A stretch of 64,000 bases of DNA from Cinclus cinclus. Lineage: Eukaryota; Chordata; Aves; Passeriformes; Cinclidae. The DNA is taken from the NCBI RefSeq assembly GCF_963662255.1, contig NC_085047.1, forward strand, positions 20,928,258 through 20,992,257. Reading direction: 5' to 3'. The position numbers and the translations under genes are program-made. The notes under the pieces were generated by a model. It saw nothing but the letters and a program-made list of their open reading frames with translations, had not been told where the DNA came from and did no database searches. Positions 14,226 to 27,400 of this stretch are shown in pieces (positions within the stretch are counted from its first letter, which is position 1; each line of letters starts with the position of its first letter).

Positions 14226-17150
14226 CCAGGAAGGAAGGAAGGATTCCAGGAAGGAACGATTCCAGGAAGGAAGGAAGGAAGGATGGAAGGATTCCAGGAA
14301 GGATTCCAGATAGGAAGGAAGGATTCCAGGAAGGAATCCAGGAAAGAAGGAATACAGGAAGGAAGGAAGGATTCCAGGAAGGAAGGAAGGTAGGATTCCC
14401 GGAAGGAAGGAAGGATTCCAGAAAGGAAGTATTCAAGGAAGGTTTCCAGGAGGGATTCCAGGAAGGCAGTTTTCTAGGAAGGATTCCAGGAAGGATGGAT
14501 TCCAGGAAGGAAGGAAGGAAGGAAGGAAGGAAGGAAGGAAGGTTCCAGGAAGGAAAAATTCCAGGAAGGCAGGAAGGATTCCAGGAAGGAAAGAAGGATT
14601 CCAGGAAGGATGGATTTCAGGAAGGATTCCAGGTAGGAAGGAAGGATTCCACAAAGGAAGTAAGGAAGAGTTCCAGGAAGGAAGGGAGGAAGGAAGGAAG
14701 GATTCCAGGAAGGATTCCAGGAAGGAAGGACTCCAGGAAGGAAGGAAGGAAGGATTCCAGGCAGGAAGGAAGGATTCCAGGAAAGAAGGAAGGATTCCAG
14801 GAAGGAAGGATTCCAGGAAGGATTCCAGGAAGGATTCCAGGAAGGATTCCAGGAAGGAAGGAAGGAAGGTTTCCAGGCAGGAAGGAAGGATTCCAGGAAG
14901 GAAGGAAGGATTCCAGGAAGGAAGAATTCCAGGAAGGAAGAATTCCAGGAAGGACTCCAGGAAGGATTCCAGGAAGGATTCCAGGAAGGAAGGATTCCAG
15001 GAAGTATGGAAAGATTCCAGGAAGGAAGGAAGGATTCCCGGAAGGAAGTAAGGATTCCAGGAAGGAAGGAAGGATTCCAGGAAGGAAGGAAGGATTCCAG
15101 GAAGGATGGATTCCAGGAAGGAAGGAAGGAAGGGTTCCAGGAAGGAAGGATGGATTCCAGGAAGGAAGGGAGGAAGGATTCCATGAAGGAAGAAAGGATT
15201 CCAGGAAGGATTCCAGGAAGGAAGGAATACAGGAAGGAAGGAGGTATTCCAGGAAAGACGGAAGGAAGGATTCCAGGAAGGAAGGATTCCAGCAAGTATT
15301 CCAGGAGGGATTCCAGGAAGGCAGGATTCCAGGAAGACACGATTCCAGGAAGGAAGGATTCCAGGAAGGAAAGATTCCAGGAAGGAAGGAAGCATTCCAG
15401 GAAGGAAGGAAGGATTCCAGGAAGGATGGATTTCAGGAAGGATTCCAGGAAGGAACGATTCCAGGAAGGAAGGAAGGATTCCAGGAAGGATTCCAGGAAG
15501 GAAGGATTCCAGGAAGGAAGGAAGGATTCCAGGACGGAAGGAAGGGTTCCAGGAAGGATTCCAGAAAGTGAGGAAGGAAGGTTTCCAGGAAGGAAGGATG
15601 GATTCCAGGAAGGAAGGAAGGAAGGATTCCATGAAGGAAGGAAGGATTCCAGGAAGGATTCCAGGAAGGAAGGAATACAGGAAGGAAGGAATACAGGAAG
15701 GAAGGAAGTATTCCAGGAAAGACGGAAGGCAGGATTCCAGGAAGGAAGGATTCCAGCAAGTATTCCAGGAGGGATTCCAGGAAGGCAGGATTCCTGGAAG
15801 GCACGATTCCAGGAAGGAAGGATACCAGGAAGGGAAGATTCCAGGAAGGAAGGAAGCATTCCAGGGAGGAAGGAAGGATTCCAGGAAGGATGGATTCCAG
15901 GAAGTTTAACAGGAAGGAAGGATTCCAGGAAGGAAGGAAGGATGGAAGGAAGGAAGGAAGGGTTCCAGGAAGGATTCCAAGAAGGAAGGATTCCAGGAAA
16001 TCAGGAAAGATTCCAGGAAGGAAGGAAGGATTCCAGGAAACAAGGAAGCATTCCAGGAAGGAAGGATTCCAGGAAGGCAGGGTTCCAGGAAGGATTCCAG
16101 GAATGATTCCAGGATGGAAGGAAGGATTCCAGGAAGGATTCCAGGAAGGAAGGAAGGATTCCAGGAAGGATTCCAGGAAGGATTCCAGAAAGGAAGGATT
16201 CCAGGAAGGAAGGAAGGATTCCAGGATTCCAGGAAGGAATGAAGGAAGGGAGGATTCCAAGAAGGAAGGATTCCAGGAAGGATTCCAGGAAGGAAGGAAG
16301 GATTCCAGGAAGGAACGATTCCAGGAAGGAAGGAAGGATGGAAGGATTCCAGGAAGGATTCCAGATAGGAAGGAAGGATTCCAGGAAGGAAGTATTCAAG
16401 GAAGGTTTCCAGGAGGGATTCCAGGAAGGCAGTTTTCTAGGAAGGATTCCAGGAAGGATTCCAGGAAGGAAGGAAGGAAGGATTCCAGGAAGGTTCCAGG
16501 AAGGAAAGATTCCAGGAAGGCAGGAAGGATTCCAGGAAGGAAAGAAGGATTCCAGGAAGGATGGATTTCAGGAAGGATTCCAGGTAGGAAGGAAGGATTC
16601 CACAAAGGAAGTAAGGAAGGGTTCCAGGAAGGATTCCAGGAAGGAAGGACTCCAGGAAGGAAGGAAGGAAGGATTCCAGGCAGGAAGGAAGGATTCCAGG
16701 AAAGAAGGAAGGATTCCAGGAAGGAAGGATTCCAGGAAGGATTCCAGGAAGGATTCCAGGAAGGATTCCAGGAAGGAAGGAAGGAAGGTTTCCAGGCAGG
16801 AAGGAAGGATTCCAGGAAGGAAGGAAGGATTCCAGGAAGGAAGAATTCCAGGAAGGAAGAATTCCAGGAAGGACTCCAGGAAGGATTCCAGGAAGGATTC
16901 CAGGAAGGAAGGATTCCAGGAAGTATGGAAAGATTCCAGGAAGGAAGGAAGGATTCCCGGAAGGAAGTAAGGATTCCAGGAAGGAAGGAAGGATTCCAGG
17001 AAGGAAGGAAGGATTCCAGGAAGGAAGGAAGGATTCCAGGAAGGAAGGATTCCAGGAAGGAAGGAAGGATGGAAGGCGTCCACGAAGTATTCCAGAAAGG
17101 AAGGAAGGGTTCCAGGAAGGAAGGATGGATTCCAGGAAGGAAGGAAGGAA
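14226..17150. repeat. Mosaic satellite segment between supra-repeats
   Basis: This is core-repeat sequence without a clean long period of its own. It shares long stretches with 1-2,400 (the marker GCAGTTTTCTAGG at 14,467 and 16,431 also occurs at 1,434, 19,213 and 22,846), but with internal deletions. The intervals between markers are irregular, as expected from unequal exchange inside an array. Confidence 0.75.
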
Positions 17151-20100
17151 GGATTCCAGGAAGGAAGGAAGTATTTCAGGAAGGAAGGAAGGAAGGAAGG
17201 AATCCAGGAAGGAAGGAATGATTCCAGGAAGGAAGGACTCCAGGAAGTATTCCAGGAAGGATTCCATGAAGGAAGGATTCCAGGAAGGAAGGATTCCAGG
17301 AAGGATTCCAGGAAGGATTCCAGGAAGGAAGGAAGGAAGTATTCCAGGAAGGAAGGATTTAAGGAAGGGCTCCAGGAAGGAAGGGTTCCTGGAAGGAAGG
17401 AAGGCAGGATTCCTGGAAGGAAGGAATCCAGGATGGAAGGAAGTATTCCAGGAAGGAAGGAAGGATTCCAAGAAGGAAGGATTCAAGGAAGGATTCCAGG
17501 TAGGAAGGAAGGATTCCAGGAAGGATTCCAGGAAGTATTCCAGGAAGGAAGGATTCCAGGAAGGAAGGAAGAAGGAAGGAAGGAATGATTCCATGAAGGA
17601 AGGATTCCAGGAAGGAAGGAAGTGTTCCAGGAAGGATTCCAGGAAGGAAGGCAGGATTCCAGGAAGGAACGATTCCAGGAAGGAAGGAAGGATGGAAGGA
17701 TTCCACGAAGGATTCCAGAAAGGAAGGAAGGAAGGGTTCCAGGAAGGAAGGATGGATTCCAGGAAGGAAGGGAGGAAGGATTCCATGAAGGAAGAAAGGA
17801 TTCCAGGAAGGATTCCAGGAAGGAAGGAATACAGGAAGGAAGGAGGTATTCCAGGAAAGACGGAAGGAAGGATTCCAGGAAGGAAGGATTCCAGCAAGTA
17901 TTCCAGGAGGGATTCCAGGAAGGCAGGATTCCAGGAAGACACGATTCCAGGAAGGAAGGATTCCAGGAAGGAAAGATTCCAGGAAGGAAGGAAGCATTCC
18001 AGGAAGGAAGGAAGGATTCCAGGAAGGATGGATTTCAGGAAGGATTCCAGGAAGGAACGATTCCAGGAAGGAAGGAAGGATTCCAGGAAGGATTCCAGGA
18101 AGGAAGGATTCCAGGAAGGAAGGAAGGATTCCAGGAAGGAAGGAAGGGTTCCAGGAAGGATTCCAGGAAGGAAGGAAGGAAGGTTTCCAGGAAGGAAGGA
18201 TGGATTCCAGGAAGGAAGGAAGGAAGGATTCCATGAAGGAAGGAAGGATTCCAGGAAGGATTCCAGGAAGGAAGGAATACAGGAAGGAAGGAAGTATTCC
18301 AGGAAAGACGGAAGGAAGGATTCCAGGAAGGAAGGATTCCAGCAAGTATTCCAGGAGGGATTCCAGGAAGGCAGGATTCCAGGAAGGCACGATTCCAGGA
18401 AGGAAGGATACCAGGAAGGGAAGACTCCAGGAAGGAAGGAAGCATTCCAGGGAGGAAGGAAGGATTCCAGGAAGGATGGATTTCAGGAAGTTTTACAGGA
18501 AGGAAGGATTCCAGGAAGTATTCCAGGAAGGAAGGATTCCAGGAAGGAAGGAAGGATGGAAGGAAGGAAGGAAGGGTTCCAGGAAGGATTCCAAGAAGGA
18601 AGGATTCCAGGAAATCAGGAAAGATTCCAGGAAGGAAGGAAGGATTCCAGGAAACAAGGAAGCATTCCAGGAAGGAAGGATTCCAGGAAGGCAGGGTTCC
18701 AGGAAGGATTCCAGGAATGATTCCAGGATGGAAGGAAGGATTCCAGGAAGGATTCCAGGAAGGAAGGAAGGATTCCAGGAAGGATTCCAGGAAGGATTCC
18801 AGAAAGGAAGGATTCCAGAAAGGAAGGATTCCAGGAAAGAAGGAAGGATTCCAGGAAGGAAGGATTCCAGGATTCCAGGAGGGAAGGAAGGAAGGAAGGA
18901 TTCCAGGATTCCAGGAAGGAATGAAGGAAGGGAGGATTCCAAGAAGGAAGGATTCCAGGAAGGATTCCAGGAAGGAAGGAAGGAAGGATTCCAGGAAGGA
19001 ACGATTCCAGGAAGGAAGGAAGGAAGGATGGAAGGATTCCAGGAAGGATTCCAGATAGGAAGGAAGGATTCCAGGAAGGAATCCAGGAAAGAAGGAATAC
19101 AGGAAGGAAGGAAGGATTCCAGGAAGGAAGGAAGGTAGGATTCCAGGAAGGAAGGAAGGATTCCAGAAAGGAAGTATTCAAGGAAGGTTTCCAGGAGGGA
19201 TTCCAGGAAGGCAGTTTTCTAGGAAGGATTCCAGGAAGGATGGATTCCAGGAAGGAAGGAAGGAAGGAAGGAAGGAAGGAAGGAAGGAAGGTTCCAGGAA
19301 GGAAAGATTCCAGGAAGGCAGGAAGGATTCCAGGAAGGAAAGAAGGATTCCAGGAAGGATGGATTTCAGGAAGGATTCCAGGTAGGAAGGAAGGATTCCA
19401 CAAAGGAAGTAAGGAAGGGTTCCAGGAAGGAAGGGAGGAAGGAAGGAAGGATTCCAGGAAGGATTCCAGGAAGGAAGGACTCCAGGAAGGAAGGAAGGAA
19501 GGATTCCAGGCAGGAAGGAAGGATTCCAGGAAAGAAGGAAGGATTCCAGGAAGGAAGGATTCCAGGAAGGATTCCAGGAAGGATTCCAGGAAGGATTCCA
19601 GGAAGGAAGGAAGGAAGGTTTCCAGGCAGGAAGGAAGGATTCCAGGAAGGAAGGAAGGATTCCAGGAAGGAAGAATTCCAGGAAGGAAGAATTCCAGGAA
19701 GGACTCCAGGAAGGATTCCAGGAAGGATTCCAGGAAGGAAGGATTCCAGGAAGTATGGAAAGATTCCAGGAAGGAAGGAAGGATTCCCGGAAGGAAGTAA
19801 GGATTCCAGGAAGGAAGGAAGGATTCCAGGAAGGAAGGAAGGATTCCAGGAAGGATGGATTCCAGGAAGGAAGGATTCCAGGAAGGAAGGAAGGATGGAA
19901 GTCGTCCACGAAGTATTCCAGAAAGGAAGGAAGGGTTCCAGGAAGGAAGGAAGGATTCCAGGAAGGAAGGAAGGAAGGATTCCAGGAAGGAAGGAAGTAT
20001 TTCAGGAAGGAAGGAAGGAAGGAAGGAAGGAAGGAAGGAAGGAAGGAAGGAAGGAAGAAAGGATTCCAGGAAGGAAGGACTCCAGGAAGTATTCCAGGAA

Positions 20101-20787
20101 GGATTCCAGGAAGGAAGGATTCCAGGAAGGAAGGATTCCAGGAAGGATTCCAGAAAGTGAGGAAGGAAGGGTTCCAGGAAGGAAGGATGGATTCCAGGAA
20201 GGAAGGATTCCAGGAAGGAAGGAAGGATTCCAGGAAGGAAGGAAGGGTTCCAGGAAGGAAGGATCCCAGGCAGGATTCCAGGAAGGAAGTATTCCAGGAA
20301 GGATTCCAGGAAGGATTCCAGGAGGCATTCCATGAAGGACTCGAGGAAGGAAGGAAGGAAGCGAGGATTCCAGGAAGGAAGGAAGGAAGGATTCCAGGAA
20401 GGAAGGAAGGAAGGATTCCAGGAAGGAAGGAAGGAAGGAAGGAAGGAAGGAAGGAAGGATTCCAGGCAGGATTCCAGGAAGGAAGGATTCCAGGAAGGAT
20501 TCCAGGAAGGAAGTAAGTAAGGAAGGAAGATTCCAGGAAGGATTCCAGGAAGGAAGGATTCCAGGAAGGATTCCAGAAAGTAAGGAAGGAAGGTTTCCAG
20601 GAAGGAAGGATGGATTCCAGGAAGGAAGGAAGGATGGATTCCAGGAAGGATTCCAGGAAGGAAGGAATACAGGAAGGAAGGAAAGATTCAAAGAAGGAAG
20701 GATTCAAGGAAGGATTCCAGCAAGGAAGGAAGGATTCCAGGAAGGATTCCAGGAAGGAAGGAAGGATTCCAGGAAGGATTCCAGGAA
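17151..20787. repeat. About 3.63-kb higher-order unit B1
   Basis: Starts at GGATTCCAGG before GTATTTCAGG. The same context recurs at 20,788, an offset of 3,637 bp. Later markers such as GGCATTCCATGAAGG are offset by 3,625 bp, so there are internal differences of about 12 bp. The unit is distinct from the 5.47-kb class, but its last 0.6 kb is shared with it. Confidence 0.8.
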
Positions 20788-23700
20788 GGATTCCAGGAAG
20801 GAAGGAAGTATTTCAGGAAGGAAGAAAGGAAGGAAGGAATCCAGGAAGGAAGGAATGATTCCAGGAAGGAAGGACTCCAGGAAGTATTCCAGGAAGGATT
20901 CCAGGAAGGAAGGATTCCAGGAAGGAAGGATTCCAGGAAGGATTCCAGGAAGGATTCCAGGAAGGAAGGAAGGAAGTATTCCACGAAGGAAGGATTTAAG
21001 GAAGGGCTCCAGGAAGGAAGGGTTCCTGGAAGGAAGGAAGGCAGGATTCCTGGAAGGAAGGAATCCAGGATGGAAGGAAGTATTCCAGGAAGGAAGGAAG
21101 GATTCCAAGAAGGAAGGATTCAAGGAAGGATTCCAGGTAGGAAGGAAGGATTCCAGGAAGGATTCCAGGAAGTATTCCAGGAAGGAAGGATTCCAGGAAG
21201 GAAGGAAGAAGGAAGGAAGGAATGATTCCATGAAGGAAGGATTCCAGGAAGGAAGGAAGTATTCCAGGAAGGATTCCAGGAAGGAAGGCAGGATTCCAGG
21301 AAGGAACGATTCCAGGAAGGAAGGAAGGATGGAAGGATTCCACAAAGGATTCCAGAAAGGAAGGAAGGAAGGGTTCCAGGAAGGAAGGATGGATTCCAGG
21401 AAGGAAGGGAGGAAGGATTCCATGAAGGAAGAAAGGATTCCAGGAAGGATTCCAGGAAGGAAGGAATACAGGAAGGAAGGAGGTATTCCAGGAAAGACGG
21501 AAGGAAGGATTCCAGGAAGGAAGGATTCCAGCAAGTATTCCAGGAGGGATTCCAGGAAGGCAGGATTGCAGGAAGACACGATTCCAGGAAGGAAGGATTC
21601 CAGGAAGGAAAGATTCCAGGAAGGAAGGAAGCATTCCAGGAAGGAAGGAAGGATTCCAGGAAGGATGGATTTCAGGAAGGATTCCAGGAAGGAACGATTC
21701 CAGGAAGGAAGGAAGGATTCCAGGAAGGATTCCAGGAAGGAAGGATTCCAGGAAGGAAGGAAGGATTCCAGGACGGAAGGAAGGGTTCCAGGAAGGATTC
21801 CAGAAAGTGAGGAAGGAAGGTTTCCAGGAAGGAAGGATGGATTCCAGGAAGGAAGGAAGGAAGGATTCCATGAAGGAAGGAAGGATTCCAGGAAGGATTC
21901 CAGGAAGGAAGGAATACAGGAAGGAAGGAAGTATTCCAGGAAAGACGGAAGGCAGGATTCCAGGAAGGAAGGATTCCAGCAAGTATTCCAGGAGGGATTC
22001 CAGGAAGGCAGGATTCCAGGAAGGCACGATTCCAGGAAGGAAGGATACCAGGAAGGGAAGATTCCAGGAAGGAAGGAAGCATTCCAGGGAGGAAGGAAGG
22101 ATTCCAGGAAGGATGGATTTCAGGAAGTTTTACAGGAAGGAAGGATTCCAGGAAGTATTCCAGGAAGGAAGGATTCCAGGAAGGAAGGAAGGATGGAAGG
22201 AAGGAAGGAAGGGTTCCAGGAAGGATTCCAAGAAGGAAGGATTCCAGGAAATCAGGAAAGATTCCAGGAAGGAAGGAAGGATTCCAGGAAACAAGGAAGC
22301 ATTCCAGGAAGGAAGGATTCCAGGAAGGCAGGGTTCCAGGAAGGATTCCAGGAATGATTCCAGGATGGAAGGAAGGATTCCAGGAAGGATTCCAGGAAGG
22401 AAGGAAGGATTCCAGGAAGGATTCCAGGAAGGATTCCAGAAAGGAAGGATTCCAGAAAGGAAGGATTCCAGGAAAGAAGGAAGGATTCCAGGAAGGAAGG
22501 ATTCCAGGATTCCAGGAGGGAAGGAAGGAAGGAAGGATTCCAGGATTCCAGGAAGGAATGAAGGAAGGGAGGATTCCAAGAAGGAAGGATTCCAGGAAGG
22601 ATTCCAGGAAGGAAGGAAGGATTCCAGGAAGGAACGATTCCAGGAAGGAAGGAAGGAAGGATGGAAGGATTCCAGGAAGGATTCCAGATAGGAAGGAAGG
22701 ATTCCAGGAAGGAATCCAGGAAAGAAGGAATACAGGAAGGAAGGAAGGATTCCAGGAAGGAAGGAAGGTAGGATTCCAGGAAGGAAGGAAGGATTCCAGA
22801 AAGGAAGTATTCAAGGAAGGTTTCCAGGAGGGATTCCAGGAAGGCAGTTTTCTAGGAAGGATTCCAGGAAGGATGGATTCCAGGAAGGAAGGAAGGAAGG
22901 AAGGAAGGAAGGAAGGAAGGTTCCAGGAAGGAAAGATTCCAGGAAGGCAGGAAGGATTCCAGGAAGGAAAGAAGGATTCCAGGAAGGATGGATTTCAGGA
23001 AGGATTCCAGGTAGGAAGGAAGGATTCCACAAAGGAAGTAAGGAAGGGTTCCAGGAAGGAAGGGAGGAAGGAAGGAAGGATTCCAGGAAGGATTCCAGGA
23101 AGGAAGGACTCCAGGAAGGAAGGAAGGAAGGATTCCAGGCAGGAAGGAAGGATTCCAGGAAAGAAGGAAGGATTCCAGGAAGGAAGGATTCCAGGAAGGA
23201 TTCCAGGAAGGATTCCAGGAAGGATTCCAGGAAGGAAGGAAGGAAGGTTTCCAGGCAGGAAGGAAGGATTCCAGGAAGGAAGGAAGGATTCCAGGAAGGA
23301 AGAATTCCAGGAAGGAAGAATTCCAGGAAGGACTCCAGGAAGGATTCCAGGAAGGATTCCAGGAAGGAAGGATTCCAGGAAGTATGGAAAGATTCCAGGA
23401 AGGAAGGAAGGATTCCCGGAAGGAAGTAAGGATTCCAGGAAGGAAGGAAGGATTCCAGGAAGGAAGGAAGGATTCCAGGAAGGAAGGATTCCAGGAAGGA
23501 AGGATTCCAGGAAGGAAGGAAGGATGGAAGGCGTCCACGAAGTATTCCAGAAAGGAAGGAAGGGTTCCAGGAAGGAAGCAAGGATTCCAGGAAGGAAGGA
23601 AGGAAGGATTCCAGGAAGGAAGGAAGTATTTCAGGAAGGAAGGAAGGAAGGAAGGAAGGAAGGAAGGAAGGAAGGAAGGAAGAAAGGATTCCAGGAAGGA

Positions 23701-24428
23701 AGGACTCCAGGAAGTATTCCAGGAAGGATTCCAGGAAGGAAGGATTCCAGGAAGGAAGGATTCCAGGAAGGATTCCAGAAAGTGAGGAAGGAAGGGTTCC
23801 AGGAAGGAAGGATGGATTCCAGGAAGGAAGGATTCCAGGAAGGAAGGAAGGATTCCAGGAAGGAAGGAAGGGTTCCAGGAAGGAAGGATCCCAGGCAGGA
23901 TTCCAGGAAGGAAGTATTCCAGGAAGGATTCCAGGAAGGATTCCAGGAAGCATTCCATGAAGGACTCGAGGAAGGAAGGAAGGAAGCGAGGATTCCAGGA
24001 AGGAAGGAAGGAAGGATTCCAGGAAGGAAGGAAGGATGGATTCCAGGAAGGAAGGAAGGAAGGAAGGAAGGAAGGAAGGAAGGATTCCAGGCAGGATTCC
24101 AGGAAGGAAGGATTCCAGGAAGGATTCCAGGAAGGAAGTAAGTAAGGAAGGAAGATTCCAGGAAGGATTCCAGGAAGGAAGGATTCCAGGAAGGATTCCA
24201 GAAAGTAAGGAAGGAAGGTTTCCAGGAAGGAAGGATGGATTCCAGGAAGGAAGGAAGGATGGATTCCAGGAAGGATTCCAGGAAGGAAGGAATACAGGAA
24301 GGAAGGAAAGATTCAAAGAAGGAAGGATTCAAGGAAGGATTCCAGCAAGGAAGGAAGGATTCCAGGAAGGATTCCAGGAAGGAAGGAAGGATTCCAGGAA
24401 GGATTCCAGGAAGGATTCCAGGAAGGAA
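20788..24428. repeat. About 3.63-kb higher-order unit B2
   Basis: Tandem partner of B1. Its right part lies inside supra-repeat copy 2 and runs into 5.47-kb unit 2A. Bases 1-3,017 are therefore the truncated right part of an equivalent unit belonging to supra-repeat copy 1. Confidence 0.8.
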
Positions 24429-27400
24429 GGAAGGAAGGAAGTATTCCAGGAAGGAAGGATTTAAGGAAGGGCTCCAGGAATAAAGGATTCCTGGAAGGAA
24501 GGAAGGAAGGATTCCTGGAAGGAAGGAATCCAGGATGGAAGGAAGTATTCCAGGAAGGAAGGAAGGATTCCAAGAAGGAAGGTTTCAAGGGAGGATTCCA
24601 GGAAGGAAGGAAGGATTCCAGGAAGGATTCCAGGAAGAATTCCAGGAAGGAAGGATTCCAGGAAGGAAGGAAGAAGGAAGGAAGGAATGATTCCATGAAG
24701 GAAGGATTCCAGGAAGGAAGGAAGTATTCCAGGAAGGATTCCAGGAAGGAATCCAGGAAGCATTCCATGAAGGACTCGAGGAAGGAAGGAAGGAAGCAAG
24801 GATTCCAGGAAGGAAGGAAGGAAGGAAGGAAGGAAGGAAGGAAGGAAGGAAGGAAGGAAGGAAGGAAGGAAGGATTCCAGGCAGGATTCCAGGAAGGAAG
24901 GATTCCAGGAAGGATTCCAGGAAGGAAGTAAGGAAGGAAGGAAAGATTCCAGGAAGGATTCCAGGAAGGAAGGATTCCAGGAAGGATTCCAGAAAGTAAG
25001 GACGGAATGTTTCCAGGAAGGAAGGATGGATTCCAGGAAGGAAGGAAGGATGGATTCCAGGAAGGAAGGAAGGATTCCAGGAAGGATTCCAGGAAGGAAG
25101 GAATACAGGAAGGAAGGAAGGATTCAAAGAAGGAAGGATTCAAGGAAGGATTCCAGGAAGGAAGGAAGGATTCCAGGAAGGAAGGAAAGATTCCAGGAAG
25201 CAAGGATTCCAGGAAGGAAGAATTCCAGGAAGGATTCCAGGAAGGAAGGATTCCAGGAAGGATTCTAGGAAGGATTCCAGGAAGGAAGGATTCCAGAAGT
25301 ATGGAAAGATTCCAGGAAGGAAGGATTCCAGGAAGGAAGGAAGGATTCCAGGAAGGAAGGAAGGATTCCAGGAAGGAAGGAAGGAGTCCAGGAAGGAAGG
25401 ATTCCAGGAAGGAAGGAAGGATGGAAGGATTCCACGAAGGATTCCAGAAAGGAAGGAAGGGTTCCAGGAAGGAAGGATGGATTCCAGGAAGGAAGGTAGG
25501 ATTCCAGGAAGGATTCCAGGAAGGAAGTAATACAGGAAGGAAGGAAGTATTTCAGGAAGGAAGGAAGGAAGGAAGGAAGGAATCCAGAAAGGAAGGAATG
25601 ATTCCCGGAAGGAAGGATTCCAGGAAGGATTCCAGGAAGGAGTCCAGGAAGGAAGGAATTATTCCAGGAAGGATTCCAGGAAGGAAGGATGGATTCCATT
25701 AAGGAGGGAAGGATTCCGGGAAGGATTCCTGGAAGGAAGGATTCCAGGAAAGAAGGAAGGAAGGATTCCAGGAAGGAAGGAAGGAAGGATTCCAGGAAGG
25801 AAGGAAGGATTCCAGGAAAGATTCCAGGAAGGATTCCAGGAAGGAAGGATGGATTCCATGAAGGATGGAAGGATTCCACGAAGGATTCCAGGAAGGAAGG
25901 AAGGAAGGATTCCAGCAAGGAAGGAAGGATTCCAGGAAGGAAGGAAGGAAGGATTCCAGGAATGATTCCAGGAAGGATTCCGGGAAGGATAACAGGAAGG
26001 ATTCAGGGAAGGAATGAAGGAAGTGAGTAATATAGGAAGGAAGGAAGTATTTCAGGAAGGAAGGAAGGAAGGAAGGAAGGAAGGAAGGAAGGATTCCAGG
26101 CAGGATTCCAGGAAGGAAGGATTCCAGGAAGGATTCAAGGAAGGAAGGAAGTAAGGAAGGAAAGATTCCAGGAAGGATTCCAGGAAGGAAGGATTCCAGG
26201 AAGGATTCCAGAAAGTAAGGAAGGAAGGTTTCCAGGAAGGAAGGATGGATTCCAGGAAGGAAGGAAGGATGGATTCCAGGAAGGATTCCAGGAAGGAAGG
26301 AATACAGGAAGGAAGGAAAGATTCAAAGAAGGAAGGATTCAAGGAAGGATTCCAGCAAGGAAGGAATGATTCCAGGAAGGATTCCAGGAAGGAAGGAAGG
26401 ATTCCAGGAAGGATTCCAGGAAGGATTCCAGGAAGGAAGGAAGGAAGGATTCCAGGAAGGAAGGAAGGAAGGAAGTATTCCAGGAAGGAAGGATTTAAGG
26501 AAGGGCTCCAGGAAGGAAGGGATCCTGGAAGGAAGGAAGGAAGGATTCCTGGAAGGAAGGAATCCAGGATGGAAGGAAGTATTCCAGGAAGGAAGGAAGG
26601 ATTCCAAGAAGGAAGGATTCAAGGAAGGATTCCAGGAAGGAAGGAAGGATTCCAGGAAGGATTCCAGAAAGTGAGGAAGGAAGGTTTCCAGGAAGGAAGG
26701 ATGGATTCCAGGAAGGAAGGAAGGATTCCAGGAAGGAAGGAAGGATTCCAGGAAGGAAGGAAAGATTCCAGGAAGCAAGGATTCCAGGAAGGAAGAATTC
26801 CAGGAAGGATTCCAGGAAGGAAGGATTCCAGGAAGGATTCTAGGAAGGATTCCAGGAAGGAAGGATTCCAGAAGTATGGAAAGATTCCAGGAAGGAAGGA
26901 TTCCAGGAAGGAAGGAAGGATTCCAGGAAGGAAGGAAGGATTCCAGGAAGGAAGGAAGGAGTCCAGGAAGGAAGGATTCCAGGAAGGAAGGAAGGATGGA
27001 AGGATTCCACGAAGGATTCCAGAAAGGAAGGAAGGGTTCCAGGAAGGAAGGATGGATTCCAGGAAGGAAGGTAGGATTCCAGGAAGGATTCCAGGAAGGA
27101 AGTAATACAGGAAGGAAGGAAGTATTTCAGGAAGGAAGGAAGGAAGGAAGGAAGGAATCCAGAAAGGAAGGAATGATTCCCGGAAGGAAGGATTCCAGGA
27201 AGGATTCCAGGAAGGAGTCCAGGAAGGAAGGAATTATTCCAGGAAGGATTCCAGGAAGGAAGGATGGATTCCATTAAGGAGGGAAGGATTCCGGGAAGGA
27301 TTCCTGGAAGGAAGGATTCCAGGAAAGAAGGAAGGAAGGATTCCAGGAAGGAAGGAAGGAAGGATTCCAGGAAGGAAGGAAGGATTCCAGGAAAGATTCC

